From NCBI GenBank assembly GCA_013791905.1, contig VMSX01000030.1, forward strand, positions 290,741 to 354,740: 64,000 nucleotides of DNA. The letters are read 5' to 3'. This stretch comes from Rhodocyclaceae bacterium (GTDB lineage: Bacteria > Pseudomonadota > Gammaproteobacteria > Burkholderiales > Rhodocyclaceae). Numbering within the stretch: position 1 is the stretch's first letter; every line of letters begins with the position of its first letter. A program made the translations under genes and the position numbers. This document shows, piece after piece, positions 53,723 through 62,513 of the stretch. A model generated the notes under the pieces. The model was not told the DNA's origin. It did no database searches and saw only the letters and a program-made list of their open reading frames with translations.

Positions 53723-54760
53723 TCATGGCGCAGCATTGCCGTGCAACAGGTACAGTCTGTCGATTGCTGTCAGCACCTCCTCGTCAAGCTTGATCTCGCA
53801 GGCATCAAGATCTTCCGCCAGCTGTGTGACCGAGGAGGCCCCGACGATGGTGCTGGCAACGCACCAGCGTGAACGCATGAAGGCAAGGGCCAGTTGCGTG
53901 GGGGTCAGGCCATGCTCGCGCGCCAGGCTGCAATAGGCGGCAACGGCCGCGGCGACCCCCGGCTTGTCATAGCGCTGGCCGAAATTCGAGAAGGAGGTAA
54001 AGCGCCCGGCGACCCGGGGATTGTCGAGATATTTCCCGGTGAGGAGCCCAAAGGCCAGTGGCGAGTAGGCCAGCAGGCCGACGCGCTCGCGATGGCAAAC
54101 CTCGGCAAGGCCAACATCGTAGGTGCGGTTGATCAGATTGTAGGCATTCTGGATCGAGGCGACGCGCGGCAGGCCGAATTCCTCGGCATGACGCACGAAC
54201 TCCATCACGCCCCAGGGGTGCTCGTTGGACAGTCCGATGGCGCGGATTTTCCCTTCAGCCACCAGTTCGGCGAGCGCCTCAAGCTGCGCCTTGATGGGGA
54301 TGCTGTCCCGCTCATTCTCCGGATCATATTGCCAGTCGCCGAACATCGGCTGGTTGCGATCCGGCCAGTGCAATTGATAGAGATCGACATAATCGGTTTG
54401 CAGGCGGCGCAGTGAAGCGTCGAGTGCGGCACGGAGGTTGGCGCGGGTGTAATTGAGCGTACCACCGCGAATCCAGGGCATGGTTCGTGCGGGGCCGGCG
54501 ACCTTGGTTGCCACAATGACGCGTTCCCGATCCTGGCGCTTGAGCCAATTGCCAACGATGGTTTCGGTGGCGCCGTAGGTTTCTGCACGGGCGGGTACGG
54601 CATACAGCTCGGCGGTATCGATGAAGTTGATGCCACGCTCACGGGCCAGATCGAGTTGGGCATGGGCATCGGGCTCCGCCGTCTGTTCGCCAAAGGTCAT
54701 GGTGCCAAGACAGATCGGGGTGACGACGAGACTGCTGCTACCGAGAAGACGGGTTTCCAT
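53723..54760 (-). CDS. Aldo/keto reductase (Tas-like)
   Basis: 345 residues, (beta/alpha)8 NADP-dependent oxidoreductase. Catalytic tetrad visible: Asp in FIDTAELYAVPARAETYG (D, with Tyr), Lys in ATKVAG, His in YQLHWPDR. NADP end: SRWCVASTIVGASSVTQL. It resembles E. coli Tas, including the long YGATETIVGNWLKRQ loop. The ATG at 54760 follows AAGGAA; the frame extends to 54808 without a ribosome site. Substrate unknown. Confidence 0.88.
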   Translation of the reverse strand: METRLLGSSSLVVTPICLGTMTFGEQTAEPDAHAQLDLARERGINFIDTAELYAVPARAETYGATETIVGNWLKRQDRERVIVATKVAGPARTMPWIRGGTLNYTRANLRAALDASLRRLQTDYVDLYQLHWPDRNQPMFGDWQYDPENERDSIPIKAQLEALAELVAEGKIRAIGLSNEHPWGVMEFVRHAEEFGLPRVASIQNAYNLINRTYDVGLAEVCHRERVGLLAYSPLAFGLLTGKYLDNPRVAGRFTSFSNFGQRYDKPGVAAAVAAYCSLAREHGLTPTQLALAFMRSRWCVASTIVGASSVTQLAEDLDACEIKLDEEVLTAIDRLYLLHGNAAP

Positions 54761-54814
54761 GTAAGTTCCTTGTAGTACGGGCTGGCAAGCTGCCGACTTG
54801 CTCGGCAATAAAGC

Positions 54815-56047
54815 TTATCTGGGTTGAGGATTACCGGCCACCGGCTTCACCCGTGCCGCGGCCAGCTTGGCACGCACCCGCGCCTCATCCGTGGTATCGG
54901 CATTCGCGACCGCAACGCCCATTCGGCGCTTGACGAAGCTTTCGGGTTTGCCGAACAGGCGCAGGTCAGATTCGGGCACTTCCAGCGCATGGGCAATCCC
55001 CTCATAGGCGATGCCCTGCTCTGCCAATCCGCCATAAATGACCGCCGAGGCCGCCGGGCGGCGCAGCGAGGTATCGACGGGCAGCCCGAGAATGGCCCGG
55101 GCATGGAGTTCGAACTCGGAAAGTCGCTGCGAAGCGAGCGTGACTAGCCCGGTATCGTGCGGACGCGGACTGACCTCCGAGAACCAGACGGCATCGCCCT
55201 TGACGAACAATTCAACGCCAAAAATGCCACGTCCGCCCAGTGCGCTGGTGACCTTTTCCGCAACCTCACGTGCGCTTGCCAGGGCAATGGGCGACATCGG
55301 CTGGGGTTGCCAGGATTCGACATAGTCCCCAGCCACCTGCAGATGGCCAATCGGTTCGCAGAAGGAAGTTTCGACCTGGCCGGAGGCGCCGATCGCCCGG
55401 ACCGTCAATAGCGTAATTTCATAATCGAAATCGACGAAGGCCTCGACGATCACGCGGGCTTCCTTGACGCGGCCCGATTCCAGGGCATAGCGCCAGGCCG
55501 TCTCGACATCCGCTGCGCCGCGCAGAACCGACTGTCCCTTGCCGGAAGACGACATGACGGGCTTCACCACGCAGGGGTAACCGATGCCCGCGTCGATGGC
55601 CGATTGAAGTTCATCCTGCGAGTTGGCAAATGCGTAACGCGAAGTGGCGATCCCGAGTTCTTCGGCAGCCAGGCGGCGAATCCCCTCCCGGTTCATCGTC
55701 AGTTGGGCGGCGCGTGCCGTGGGAATCACTTCGGCAATGCCCTCCCGCTCGATGTCCGCCAGCACGGCAGTGGCGATGGCTTCGATCTCCGGCACCACCA
55801 GATGCGGCCGTTCGGCCTCGATCAAGGCCCGCAAGGCAACAGCATCAGTCATTGCGATGACATGCGAGCGATGCGCGACCTGCATGCCAGGCGCATTCGG
55901 ATAACGATCGACGGCGACGACTTCGACCCCGAGGCGCTGCAGGGCAATGATGACCTCCTTACCGAGTTCGCCGGCACCGAGCAGCATGACTTTGGTTGCA
56001 GAGGGACTCAACGGGGTACCGAGACGGCATAGAGGGGAGGTAGCCAT
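54815..56047 (-). CDS. purT: Formate-dependent GAR transformylase (PurT)
   Basis: ATP-grasp enzyme using formate and ATP to formylate GAR in purine synthesis. 410 residues: [20 protein letters not shown], the ATP-grasp loop [22 protein letters not shown], and metal-binding [12 protein letters not shown]. Start is the ATG at 56047 ([17 protein letters not shown]), matching PurT N-termini. Complete. Confidence 0.96.
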   Translation of the reverse strand: MATSPLCRLGTPLSPSATKVMLLGAGELGKEVIIALQRLGVEVVAVDRYPNAPGMQVAHRSHVIAMTDAVALRALIEAERPHLVVPEIEAIATAVLADIEREGIAEVIPTARAAQLTMNREGIRRLAAEELGIATSRYAFANSQDELQSAIDAGIGYPCVVKPVMSSSGKGQSVLRGAADVETAWRYALESGRVKEARVIVEAFVDFDYEITLLTVRAIGASGQVETSFCEPIGHLQVAGDYVESWQPQPMSPIALASAREVAEKVTSALGGRGIFGVELFVKGDAVWFSEVSPRPHDTGLVTLASQRLSEFELHARAILGLPVDTSLRRPAASAVIYGGLAEQGIAYEGIAHALEVPESDLRLFGKPESFVKRRMGVAVANADTTDEARVRAKLAAARVKPVAGNPQPR

Positions 56048-56152
56048 GATCTTCAGGACAGGTAGTTGGGAATGACCGGGATGGTAACGCGATTGCCGTT
56101 GCCTTGCGCTGGCAGCATCGGCCTGCCGCCACGTCACCGTAACCGCTTCAGC

Positions 56153-56593
56153 CTATTTGGCGATCCACCCAAGCAAATGATGGGTCTGCGCGTCCTGCTC
56201 GCCATTGAAATAGCGATCCAGCACGCGAACAAAGACCGATTCCGGCCCCTCCAGCACAGCGAATAGCGTCATAGAGGATTTCAGTTTCAGATCGTCGGGA
56301 AATCCCATGATTTCGCTGATGGACCTGCCTTGCAGCTCAAGCAAGGCGGCGGCACATTCACGCAGCCTTGCCCCGAGGACGGGATGCAGCAGGTATTGCC
56401 TGGCCTCTTCACGACTCTTGATGGCATAGCGTTTTGCCATCGGACTGCTGCCGAGCCCTTCTATTTGCGGGAAGACGAACCACATCCAGTGGGTTTGCTT
56501 CCGGCCATTGCGCAACTCCGCCAGCACTGCTGCGTAGATGCCCTCTTGGGCCGCCATGAAGCGGCTTAACGCAAAGGGATCGGGAGCGTTCAT
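56153..56593 (-). CDS. DUF1810 family protein
   Basis: 146 residues with the family blocks FMAAQEGIYAAVLAELRNGR, HWMWFVFPQIEGLG and the calprotectin-like helical ending. ATG at 56593 sits just after the stop of the cupin gene (56599). Function unknown. Confidence 0.85.
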   Translation of the reverse strand: MNAPDPFALSRFMAAQEGIYAAVLAELRNGRKQTHWMWFVFPQIEGLGSSPMAKRYAIKSREEARQYLLHPVLGARLRECAAALLELQGRSISEIMGFPDDLKLKSSMTLFAVLEGPESVFVRVLDRYFNGEQDAQTHHLLGWIAK

Positions 56594-56598
56594 GCCGG

Positions 56599-56949
56599 TC
56601 ACGGCGCCTGATTCGGCGGGGAATCGTCTGCGAAGTGCAAGGCCAGCCAGACGGTTGCCTCGTCCTTGGCGGTCCATTCGACACGATGGCGTCGGCGGGG
56701 CGCGATGTGCAGCCAATCGCCCGGCTGCAAAGCCCTGACTGCCGCTTCATCCGCGTAGCGGATTCCGGCCGAGCCCTTCAGCAACAAGACCCACTCGGCG
56801 TCGGATTGTTCATACCAGAACCCCGGCGGGCTGGCCTGTCCCGTCGAGACAATCCGCTCGATCCTCAGGCCAGGCTTCGCGAGCAGCGTCTCGAACTGTT
56901 CCGCGGTTTCAGTATGTGCGGGTAGTCCTGAAAAGAGATTGCCAGCCAT
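56599..56949 (-). CDS. Single-domain cupin protein
   Basis: 116 residues forming one beta-barrel: SPPGFWYEQSDAEWVLLLKG and PGDWLHIAPRRRHRVEWT carry the two cupin motifs, with His and Glu available for a metal. Similar small cupins act in stress or sugar metabolism, but no specific role can be assigned. Forms an operon with the DUF1810 gene. Confidence 0.8.
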   Translation of the reverse strand: MAGNLFSGLPAHTETAEQFETLLAKPGLRIERIVSTGQASPPGFWYEQSDAEWVLLLKGSAGIRYADEAAVRALQPGDWLHIAPRRRHRVEWTAKDEATVWLALHFADDSPPNQAP

Positions 56950-57107
56950 GCGTTGAATTCCAGTCTGGAGGGAAACATCTGTTTTGATCGTCCCATTTCA
57001 AACGCCGGTGGTCAAGCGGGATGGCCGATAGTGTCATGCAAGCCTGACGGACTTGGCTACTTTGCGTTGTGCCTTCTGAACCAGCGGAAGGCAACTGCCA
57101 GGCCAGC

Positions 57108-58979
57108 CTAAGCCGGAGCCGCCAGCACGAAGTGGGGAATGGCAATGCTGCACGGAACTGCAATGGGGTGGTGCTCGCGCTGCGAGTTAAGCCAGGCGAC
57201 GAAATCCTCGGCCGGAAGGGGTCTGGAAAAAAGATACCCCTGCCCCTCGATACAACGCATCTGCTCGAGCACAGCCTTTTCTGACGACGTTTCGATACCC
57301 TCGGCGACAATATCGAGCGAAAGGCTTTCGGCCAAAGCTACTATGGCACGAGCAATCGACTCGTTGGCCGGCAACCTTTCGATGTCACGGACGAAAGACT
57401 GGTCGATCTTCAAGCGGTCGATCGGAAATCGACGTAAATAGCTCAGGCTCGAAAAACCCGTGCCGAAGTCGTCGATGGCCAGACTGACGCCCAAAATCTT
57501 GATCTCTTCCAGCATCTGCAGCACATGGTCGACATTTTGCATCAGCACGCTCTCCGTCAATTCGAGTTCGACCAAGCGCGGGTCGATTCCATATTCGGCA
57601 AGCTGCGCTCTCAGGAATTCGGGAAAACTGTGTTGCTGAAATTGCAGCGCCGAGATATTGATCGAGATGCGCAATGGAGGCAGGCCTTGTTCCTGCCAAT
57701 CCTTCATCTGGCGGAGGGCATGCCTCAGCACCCATTCCCCAAGGGGCACGATCAGGCCGCTTTCTTCGGCAATCGGAATGAAGTGCGCGGGTGACACCAG
57801 GCCGCGTACCGGATGCTGCCACCGCACCAAGACTTCGACACCGCATATCTTCTGGTTTGCCAGTTTGACCTGGGGCTGAAAGTGCAACACCAGTTCGTCG
57901 CGGTCGATTGCCTGGCGCAACTCATTCTCCAGCGACAGGCTTGCCGGGTTGTACATCGTCGTATCGGGCGAGAACTTGCGAAAGCCGTTGCGGCCGCTGG
58001 ACTTGACCTCGTACATCGCGGCATCGGCCTTGGCCAGCAGGGCATTTACATCGACGTCATCACTGGGGTAGGTCGCGCTGCCGACGCTGACCGTGACGAC
58101 CAGGGAATGTCCCAGCAATTCGACCGGTTCACGCATCGCATTCACCACCCGCAGCGCCACCATGTCCACGTGGGCCGGATCTTCGATATCCTCCATGAGG
58201 ATCGCGAACTCGTCGCCTCCCAAGCGAGCAACCGTGTCGGCGCTCCGCGCCGAAGACTTGAGGCGATCCGCAACCGCGCGCAGCACGGCATCGCCGGCAG
58301 AGTGACCGAGCGAATCGTTGATCTGCTTGAAGCGGTCGACATCGATGAACAGTATCGCCACCAACAGTCCATTGCGCTCAGCATCGCGGCAGGCATGCTC
58401 CAGGCGATCGCCCAGCAACATGCGATTCGGAAGGCCGGTCAGATTGTCGTAGTGCGCAAGGAAATGGAGTTCGGCCTGCGTACGCTGGGTGATGATGTTG
58501 AGCAGGTCGCGGCCATTGGCAACCCCAAGGTAGTTATCTTGGCTGGTGACCATGAAGCCGGTGACCATATGTTGCATGCCGGCATCAATGACCATCTGCG
58601 CCACGTCCTCGATTCTGCAGTTTTCTTCGACGACGATGGGCTCGATGCTTTGATACTCCGGATGGGCAACCAGTTCGAGGATACTGCGGCGACCGAAGAT
58701 TTCCCGGCTGTAAGGCTTGCTGAAAAACTCGATGAAGCGCGTGCGATCCAGCAAGAAGAGCGGCCTGGCGACGGCATCGACGACCGGCAACGCATAGAGC
58801 GCAGTGTCATCCAGAAAGCGCTCCAAAACGACCTGACAGAAGTCGTCAGGACTGACAGGTTCAAGGAACTTCAACAGATGGCGCACCGTCGGCGCCGCCT
58901 GCAGCCGTCCTTCACTGATGAAAGTAAACTGGCGTTGGGGTTCGTCGCGGGTTGGTAGTCTGGGTTTCATGGATGGCAC
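57108..58979 (-). CDS. Diguanylate cyclase/phosphodiesterase (CBS-GGDEF-EAL)
   Basis: 623 residues. N-terminal tandem CBS-like region (to ~165), GGDEF domain (DNLTGLPNRM; active site RLGGDEF intact) and EAL domain (LRISINISALQFQ; IDDFGTGFSSL; VAEGIET). The signature Glu-Ala-Leu reads E-V-L (CGVEVLVRW). The metal-binding Glu is kept, so phosphodiesterase activity remains possible. It controls c-di-GMP in response to a ligand bound by the CBS part. The inner RxxD inhibitory site is not evident. Confidence 0.92.
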   Translation of the reverse strand: MPSMKPRLPTRDEPQRQFTFISEGRLQAAPTVRHLLKFLEPVSPDDFCQVVLERFLDDTALYALPVVDAVARPLFLLDRTRFIEFFSKPYSREIFGRRSILELVAHPEYQSIEPIVVEENCRIEDVAQMVIDAGMQHMVTGFMVTSQDNYLGVANGRDLLNIITQRTQAELHFLAHYDNLTGLPNRMLLGDRLEHACRDAERNGLLVAILFIDVDRFKQINDSLGHSAGDAVLRAVADRLKSSARSADTVARLGGDEFAILMEDIEDPAHVDMVALRVVNAMREPVELLGHSLVVTVSVGSATYPSDDVDVNALLAKADAAMYEVKSSGRNGFRKFSPDTTMYNPASLSLENELRQAIDRDELVLHFQPQVKLANQKICGVEVLVRWQHPVRGLVSPAHFIPIAEESGLIVPLGEWVLRHALRQMKDWQEQGLPPLRISINISALQFQQHSFPEFLRAQLAEYGIDPRLVELELTESVLMQNVDHVLQMLEEIKILGVSLAIDDFGTGFSSLSYLRRFPIDRLKIDQSFVRDIERLPANESIARAIVALAESLSLDIVAEGIETSSEKAVLEQMRCIEGQGYLFSRPLPAEDFVAWLNSQREHHPIAVPCSIAIPHFVLAAPA

Positions 58980-59183
58980 GTTCTACAAACAGCAAAGACC
59001 TACTGCCTGCCGGAAAGCGTCTCAGCGAGTTAACAGGAGCCCAAGACTACCCAACTCATGTGAAGATATTATTAAAGCCATAATTACGCTGGCGACGTGT
59101 CTCCGGTACAGTTCGGACAGCAGCATTTCAACCGGCTCGAATGTGTCTGCTGCAGCCGGGGCGATTCACCCCGGCGCAAGAAT

Positions 59184-59663
59184 TTAGCCTTGGCGGGTGC
59201 CAGCGGCCCGCCGCCAGCGGCCTTCCACCTTGAAGTGACGATCGATCTTGGGTTTGGGCATCAGCAGGTTTTGACTGCGGGCTTTTCTTGATGCTTTATG
59301 CGCAAGGATGGCAGCACTCAACTCGGCCTCGGGCAACAGGATGGGAGGGATATCATCCTTTGGGTCATAGGCGGCGAGATCGGACTTGATGGTGATAACG
59401 AGTTCTTCCGTATCGGCCTTTTTGGATTGTTTTGCCATGAGTTCCTGGGCAATCGGCGTCAGCATGAAGCCGTTTTCCGTAGCACTGATCAAGCCAAAGA
59501 CGGAGAGACGCCGAATCGCTTCGCCCAATTTCTCAACGAAAGGAATGGTGCCTTGAAGCAGATCGGCAGCCGCCACGATCTCGACCAGTTGCGCCGGCCG
59601 CCGTTTCGATGCAAGGGTGGTGGCCATCAGAATAATTACGTCTAAATCGTGAATCTGGCGCAT
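59184..59663 (-). CDS. Hypothetical protein with winged-helix-like N-terminus (159 aa)
   Basis: Residues ~1-80 (DLDVIILMATTLASKRRPAQ; LGEAIRRLSVFGLISATENG) look like a winged-helix domain; the rest is acidic and then basic. The ATG at 59663 has AAAGGT upstream; an ATG at 59702 overlapping the DUF3820 stop is the alternative. No family recognised. Confidence 0.5.
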   Translation of the reverse strand: MRQIHDLDVIILMATTLASKRRPAQLVEIVAAADLLQGTIPFVEKLGEAIRRLSVFGLISATENGFMLTPIAQELMAKQSKKADTEELVITIKSDLAAYDPKDDIPPILLPEAELSAAILAHKASRKARSQNLLMPKPKIDRHFKVEGRWRRAAGTRQG

Positions 59664-59701
59664 CGAGTGACCTTTATGAGTGAACTGTGTGAGAGATGGC
59701 A

Positions 59702-59923
59702 TCAATGACTTGATCGTTGCCGGAGTGGAATCAGAATGTCCATCAGCCCATTGTGGTCGATCTCATGCATCAAGGCCAGGAGCCTGCCAATCTCTCCCTG
59801 GGGAAAGCCTTCGCGGGCGAACCAGTTGAGGTAGTTACCTGGTAAATCGGCGATCAATCGCCCCTTGTACTTGCCAAAGGGCATTTCCCGCGTGACCAGC
59901 AATTCCAAGTCCTCGGGTTTCAT
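59702..59923 (-). CDS. DUF3820 family protein (73 aa)
   Basis: Complete small protein with the family pattern MPFGKYKGRLIADLPGNYL and NWFAREGFPQGEIG. DUF3820 proteins are related to small nuclease-associated domains; function unknown. Co-directional with the two neighbouring small genes. Confidence 0.85.
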   Translation of the reverse strand: MKPEDLELLVTREMPFGKYKGRLIADLPGNYLNWFAREGFPQGEIGRLLALMHEIDHNGLMDILIPLRQRSSH

Positions 59924-59934
59924 TGCGGGCAGGC

Positions 59935-60126
59935 TTATTGGTCAATGCCCACAACGTCATCAGCCTCGAATTCATCCGGCACAGTGCCGTCGCCAATGCC
60001 CGTGACCATGGCGGCCATACTGTCGCTCTGCTTCACGAAGTATTCCTGGCTGATTGGGTCATAGAAACGCTGGCCAAGGGCAACTTCGCTGAACTTGATA
60101 CGGAGACGGGCAGGCTGAGAGGTCAT
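59935..60126 (-). CDS. Small conserved protein of unknown function (63 aa)
   Basis: Acidic 63-residue protein (LRIKFSEVALGQRFYDPISQ, then EYFVKQSDSMA) that ends eleven bases before the DUF3820 gene. The central segment FSEVALGQRFYDP suggests a small beta-barrel fold. The 210 bases upstream (60127-60336) contain a terminator but no other convincing gene. Confidence 0.45.
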   Translation of the reverse strand: MTSQPARLRIKFSEVALGQRFYDPISQEYFVKQSDSMAAMVTGIGDGTVPDEFEADDVVGIDQ

Positions 60127-60256
60127 AAGAAATAGTATAAAAAAGTGAACATTAAGGGCAAATCAATGAAATAGCTCTGAAACTCCAGTTGGTCCTCGGG
60201 TTCCAACCTATACCAACCTCCGGACAAGCGTAGTTCCGATCTCACCGAAAAGCAAA

Positions 60257-60278
60257 AAGCCATCCTGAGGGATGGCTT
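60257..60278 (-). terminator. Rho-independent terminator (minus strand)
   Basis: Perfect nine-base stem AAGCCATCC/GGATGGCTT with a four-base loop (CTCA on the minus strand), followed on the minus strand by TTTTTGCTTTT. Sister of the terminator at 52762-52783. It would end transcripts of the small frames at 60337-60557. Confidence 0.85.
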
Positions 60279-60336
60279 AAGCGCTTGAAACTCTTGGTTC
60301 GTCAATTCTAACAAATCCGAGAAGCAACCGTGCCCT

Positions 60337-60420
60337 TTAGGTATTCGCACTAGCGCGGATCTGTTCGAGCAACCGCTTGGGCAGACCGTTCTCGCCAATC
60401 GGGTCTTCCGGTTCGGGCAT
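60337..60420 (-). CDS. Possible 27-residue peptide gene
   Basis: MPEPEDPIGENGLPKRLLEQ then IRASANT, with AAGGAAG seven bases before the ATG and a terminator just downstream. The charged helical sequence is credible as a small protein, but could equally be the tail of a decayed gene. Not recognised. Confidence 0.35.
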   Translation of the reverse strand: MPEPEDPIGENGLPKRLLEQIRASANT

Positions 60421-60446
60421 ATGCGGCTTCCTTGACCTTTAGATCA

Positions 60447-60557
60447 TCAGCCGACCCGGATATTCTTGAATTGCCAGGGATCGTCGGCGTCGATGTCCTC
60501 GGCGAACAGCCAGCCCCGCTCATCGAGCGGGGTCCAGTCACCAAAAACACCCCGCAT
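60447..60557 (-). pseudogene. Possible gene fragment upstream of the small peptide
   Basis: Open frame reading MRGVFGDWTPLDERGWLFAE then DIDADDPWQFKNIRVG. Coding-like composition (paired acidic residues, aromatic spacing) and the absence of a ribosome site suggest the C-terminal end of a lost gene. Family not identified. Confidence 0.3.
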
Positions 60558-60725
60558 TCCGGCCTGGCTATCAGCAGGAACGCCATACGCCTTGATTTAT
60601 AGACGTGAGCGTACCGAAATGGAAATGGGATCAATAGCAACATGTCATTTCAACTGCGCTGTCGGCGCTACCAGGGATTTGCCGTGGCCAGCTGCGCAGG
60701 CGCGCTGGACAGTCCGACGCATGAG

Positions 60726-60757
60726 CAAGGGCGCAGACTGTTCGGTCTGCGCCCTTG
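60726..60757 (-). terminator. Hairpin terminator downstream of mrpX
   Basis: Perfect 13-base arms CAAGGGCGCAGAC and GTCTGCGCCCTTG with a six-base loop. It lies about 30 bases after the mrpX stop in the direction of transcription. No long T run follows, so it could also act by slowing or as an mRNA stabiliser. Confidence 0.7.
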
Positions 60758-60785
60758 GATTACCCATGGCAATTGGGCCGGGAAT

Positions 60786-61037
60786 TTACTTTTTCATCTC
60801 ATCCTTGGCCATGCTGTCCTTTTTCATGCCGTCCTTGGCCATGGTTTCCTTCTTCATGCCGTCCTTGGCCATGATTTCATTCTTCATGCCGTCCTTGGCC
60901 ATAGTTTCCTTCTTCATGCCATCCTTGGCCATGCTTTCCTTGGCCATGGCGTCTTTCTTCATCATGTCGTCTGCAAGGGCGTTGCCGCCGGCAAACAGGA
61001 AAGCGACGGCAAGCAGGACTGGGGTAATTTTTAACAT
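60786..61037 (-). CDS. mrpX: Periplasmic methionine-rich peptide (hypochlorite scavenger)
   Basis: 83 residues: Sec signal peptide (to about ALA-DD) and a mature part built of roughly ten-residue repeats of the type MAKDGMKKET, with 13 Met in about 60 residues. Gene neighbours YedY1 and YedZ1 match the Azospira suillum operon in which MrpX is sacrificially oxidised by hypochlorite and then repaired. ACAAGGAG precedes the ATG. Repeats explain the near-identical 30-base units at 60800-60950. Confidence 0.88.
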   Translation of the reverse strand: MLKITPVLLAVAFLFAGGNALADDMMKKDAMAKESMAKDGMKKETMAKDGMKNEIMAKDGMKKETMAKDGMKKDSMAKDEMKK

Positions 61038-61103
61038 TGTGAACTCCTTGTTATAAGTGAACGAATGGCCGGGAGGCCTTTACATCAGGGCGTCTGCGTA
61101 CGT

Positions 61104-61880
61104 TCAGATGCCACCGAACCAGTTGTACCCCTGGTCTTCCCAAAAACCGCCGGGGTAGGTGTTGGTAACGAAAATTGCCTGGATGTGTTTCGGATTCTTG
61201 TAGCCGAGCTTGGTCGGCATGCGCAGCTTCATCGGAAAACCATACTTCGGCGGCAGCGTCGCGCCGTCATAGCTCAGGGTCAGCTGCGTTTGCGGATGCA
61301 GCGCGGTGGGCATGTCGATGCTGGTGTAATAGTCGTCGGCGCACTTGAAGCCGACGTACTTGGCGCTCGTGTCCGCGCCGATCCGGGCGAGGAAGCTGGA
61401 AAAGGTCACCCCGCCCCACTTGCCGATGGCGCTCCAGCCTTCGACGCAAATGTGGCGCGTGACCTGGTCGGTCTGGGGCAAGGCCCGCAGTTCGTCCAGC
61501 GTCCAGGCATGCTTGTCGGCCACCAGGCCGGTGACCTCGAGCCGGTAGCTGTCCGCATCGACCTGCCGGATCTTGTCTGCACCGTAATAGGCATTGAACG
61601 GAAACGGCCGCGTGATCATCGATTCGGGATAGGTGGGCGCCAATCGGCTGGGATCGAACAGCCAGGCCTGCGCCGCGTCGTTGAAGCGCGATATTTTCAT
61701 CAGCGCCTTCTCGATACCGCCTGCTTCGACCAGGGAACAACCTGTCAGCAGCGACAAACCACCCAGGGTGAGCGAACTTTGCAGGAACTTGCGCCGGGAC
61801 GGCACGTCGATACGTTGCAACGCTTCCTTGATGACGGCTGCAGCGTCGACACCTGCCAGTTTTGGAGATTTTCTGATCAT
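61104..61880 (-). CDS. yedY1: Methionine sulfoxide reductase catalytic subunit, YedY1/MsrP-like molybdoenzyme
   Basis: 258 residues of the sulfite-oxidase fold. Tat signal SRRKFLQSSLTLGGLSLLTG, Mo-ligating Cys in RHICVEGWSAIGKWGG. It is shorter than E. coli MsrP and matches the YedY1 type linked to MrpX. It would reduce Met-sulfoxide in periplasmic proteins, with electrons from the YedZ1 cytochrome. ATG at 61880 has GAGGAG eight bases upstream (the GTG at 61883 is less likely). Requires cofactor from MoaA. Confidence 0.9.
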   Translation of the reverse strand: MIRKSPKLAGVDAAAVIKEALQRIDVPSRRKFLQSSLTLGGLSLLTGCSLVEAGGIEKALMKISRFNDAAQAWLFDPSRLAPTYPESMITRPFPFNAYYGADKIRQVDADSYRLEVTGLVADKHAWTLDELRALPQTDQVTRHICVEGWSAIGKWGGVTFSSFLARIGADTSAKYVGFKCADDYYTSIDMPTALHPQTQLTLSYDGATLPPKYGFPMKLRMPTKLGYKNPKHIQAIFVTNTYPGGFWEDQGYNWFGGI

Positions 61881-61892
61881 CACAATAACTCC

Positions 61893-62489
61893 TCAGCGGC
61901 CACGAATCATGGTCAGCAAAGTGCGTGGCAGCAGCGCGACCATGGCCAGATGCACTGCAACGAAACCGACCAGTGCGGCCATGGCGAAGAAATGCACGCG
62001 CCGTGCCGTCTCATAGTCGCCGAGCAGTTCGCGCAGCAGGGGAAACTGCACCGACTTCCACAGCACCAGGCCCGACAGCACCAACAGTACGGAGTCGACC
62101 ATCACGAACAAATAGGCGAGGCGCTGCACGCTGTTGTACTGCTGCGGGTCATCGTGCGACAGCCGGCCGCGCAACGCGGTGCGCAGGTCGGTGACGATGG
62201 CGCGTGGCGACAGCGGGAAGAACTTCGTCCACAGTCGCCCGGTGCCGGCGTTCAGCAGCAGGTAGATCAGGCCATTGGCGGCGAGCAGCCACATCGCCGC
62301 GAAGTGCCATTGGATAGCGCCACCAAGCCATCCACCCAGCGTAATCTCGCTGGCAAACTTGAAGTCAAAGAAGGGGGCAGCGTTGTAGATGCGCCAGCCA
62401 CTCATGACGAGGATTACCACCGCAATCACATTCAGCCAGTGCGTCAGGCGCAGCCAGGCGGGGTGGATGGTTGGCATGCTGTCAGTCAT
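61893..62489 (-). CDS. yedZ1: Cytochrome b561-type membrane partner (YedZ1)
   Basis: 198 residues with four or five membrane helices and paired His (RLTHWLN, WHFAAMW, RRVHFFA, AVHLAM) for two b hemes. It passes electrons from the quinol pool to YedY1. The stop lies 13 bases before yedY1. GAAGGAG precedes its ATG. Confidence 0.88.
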   Translation of the reverse strand: MTDSMPTIHPAWLRLTHWLNVIAVVILVMSGWRIYNAAPFFDFKFASEITLGGWLGGAIQWHFAAMWLLAANGLIYLLLNAGTGRLWTKFFPLSPRAIVTDLRTALRGRLSHDDPQQYNSVQRLAYLFVMVDSVLLVLSGLVLWKSVQFPLLRELLGDYETARRVHFFAMAALVGFVAVHLAMVALLPRTLLTMIRGR

Positions 62490-62513
62490 GGCGTCTCCTT
62501 CACTTTGTAAAAA

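Noticed and set aside
60123-60398. 91-codon minus-strand frame
   Set aside because: It reads through a perfect Rho-independent terminator, lacks a ribosome site and overlaps the better-supported 27-residue frame.
60800-60960. Tandem ~30-bp units suggesting a CRISPR-like array
   Set aside because: Units are contiguous, in frame and encode the Met/Lys repeats of MrpX; there are no unique spacers.
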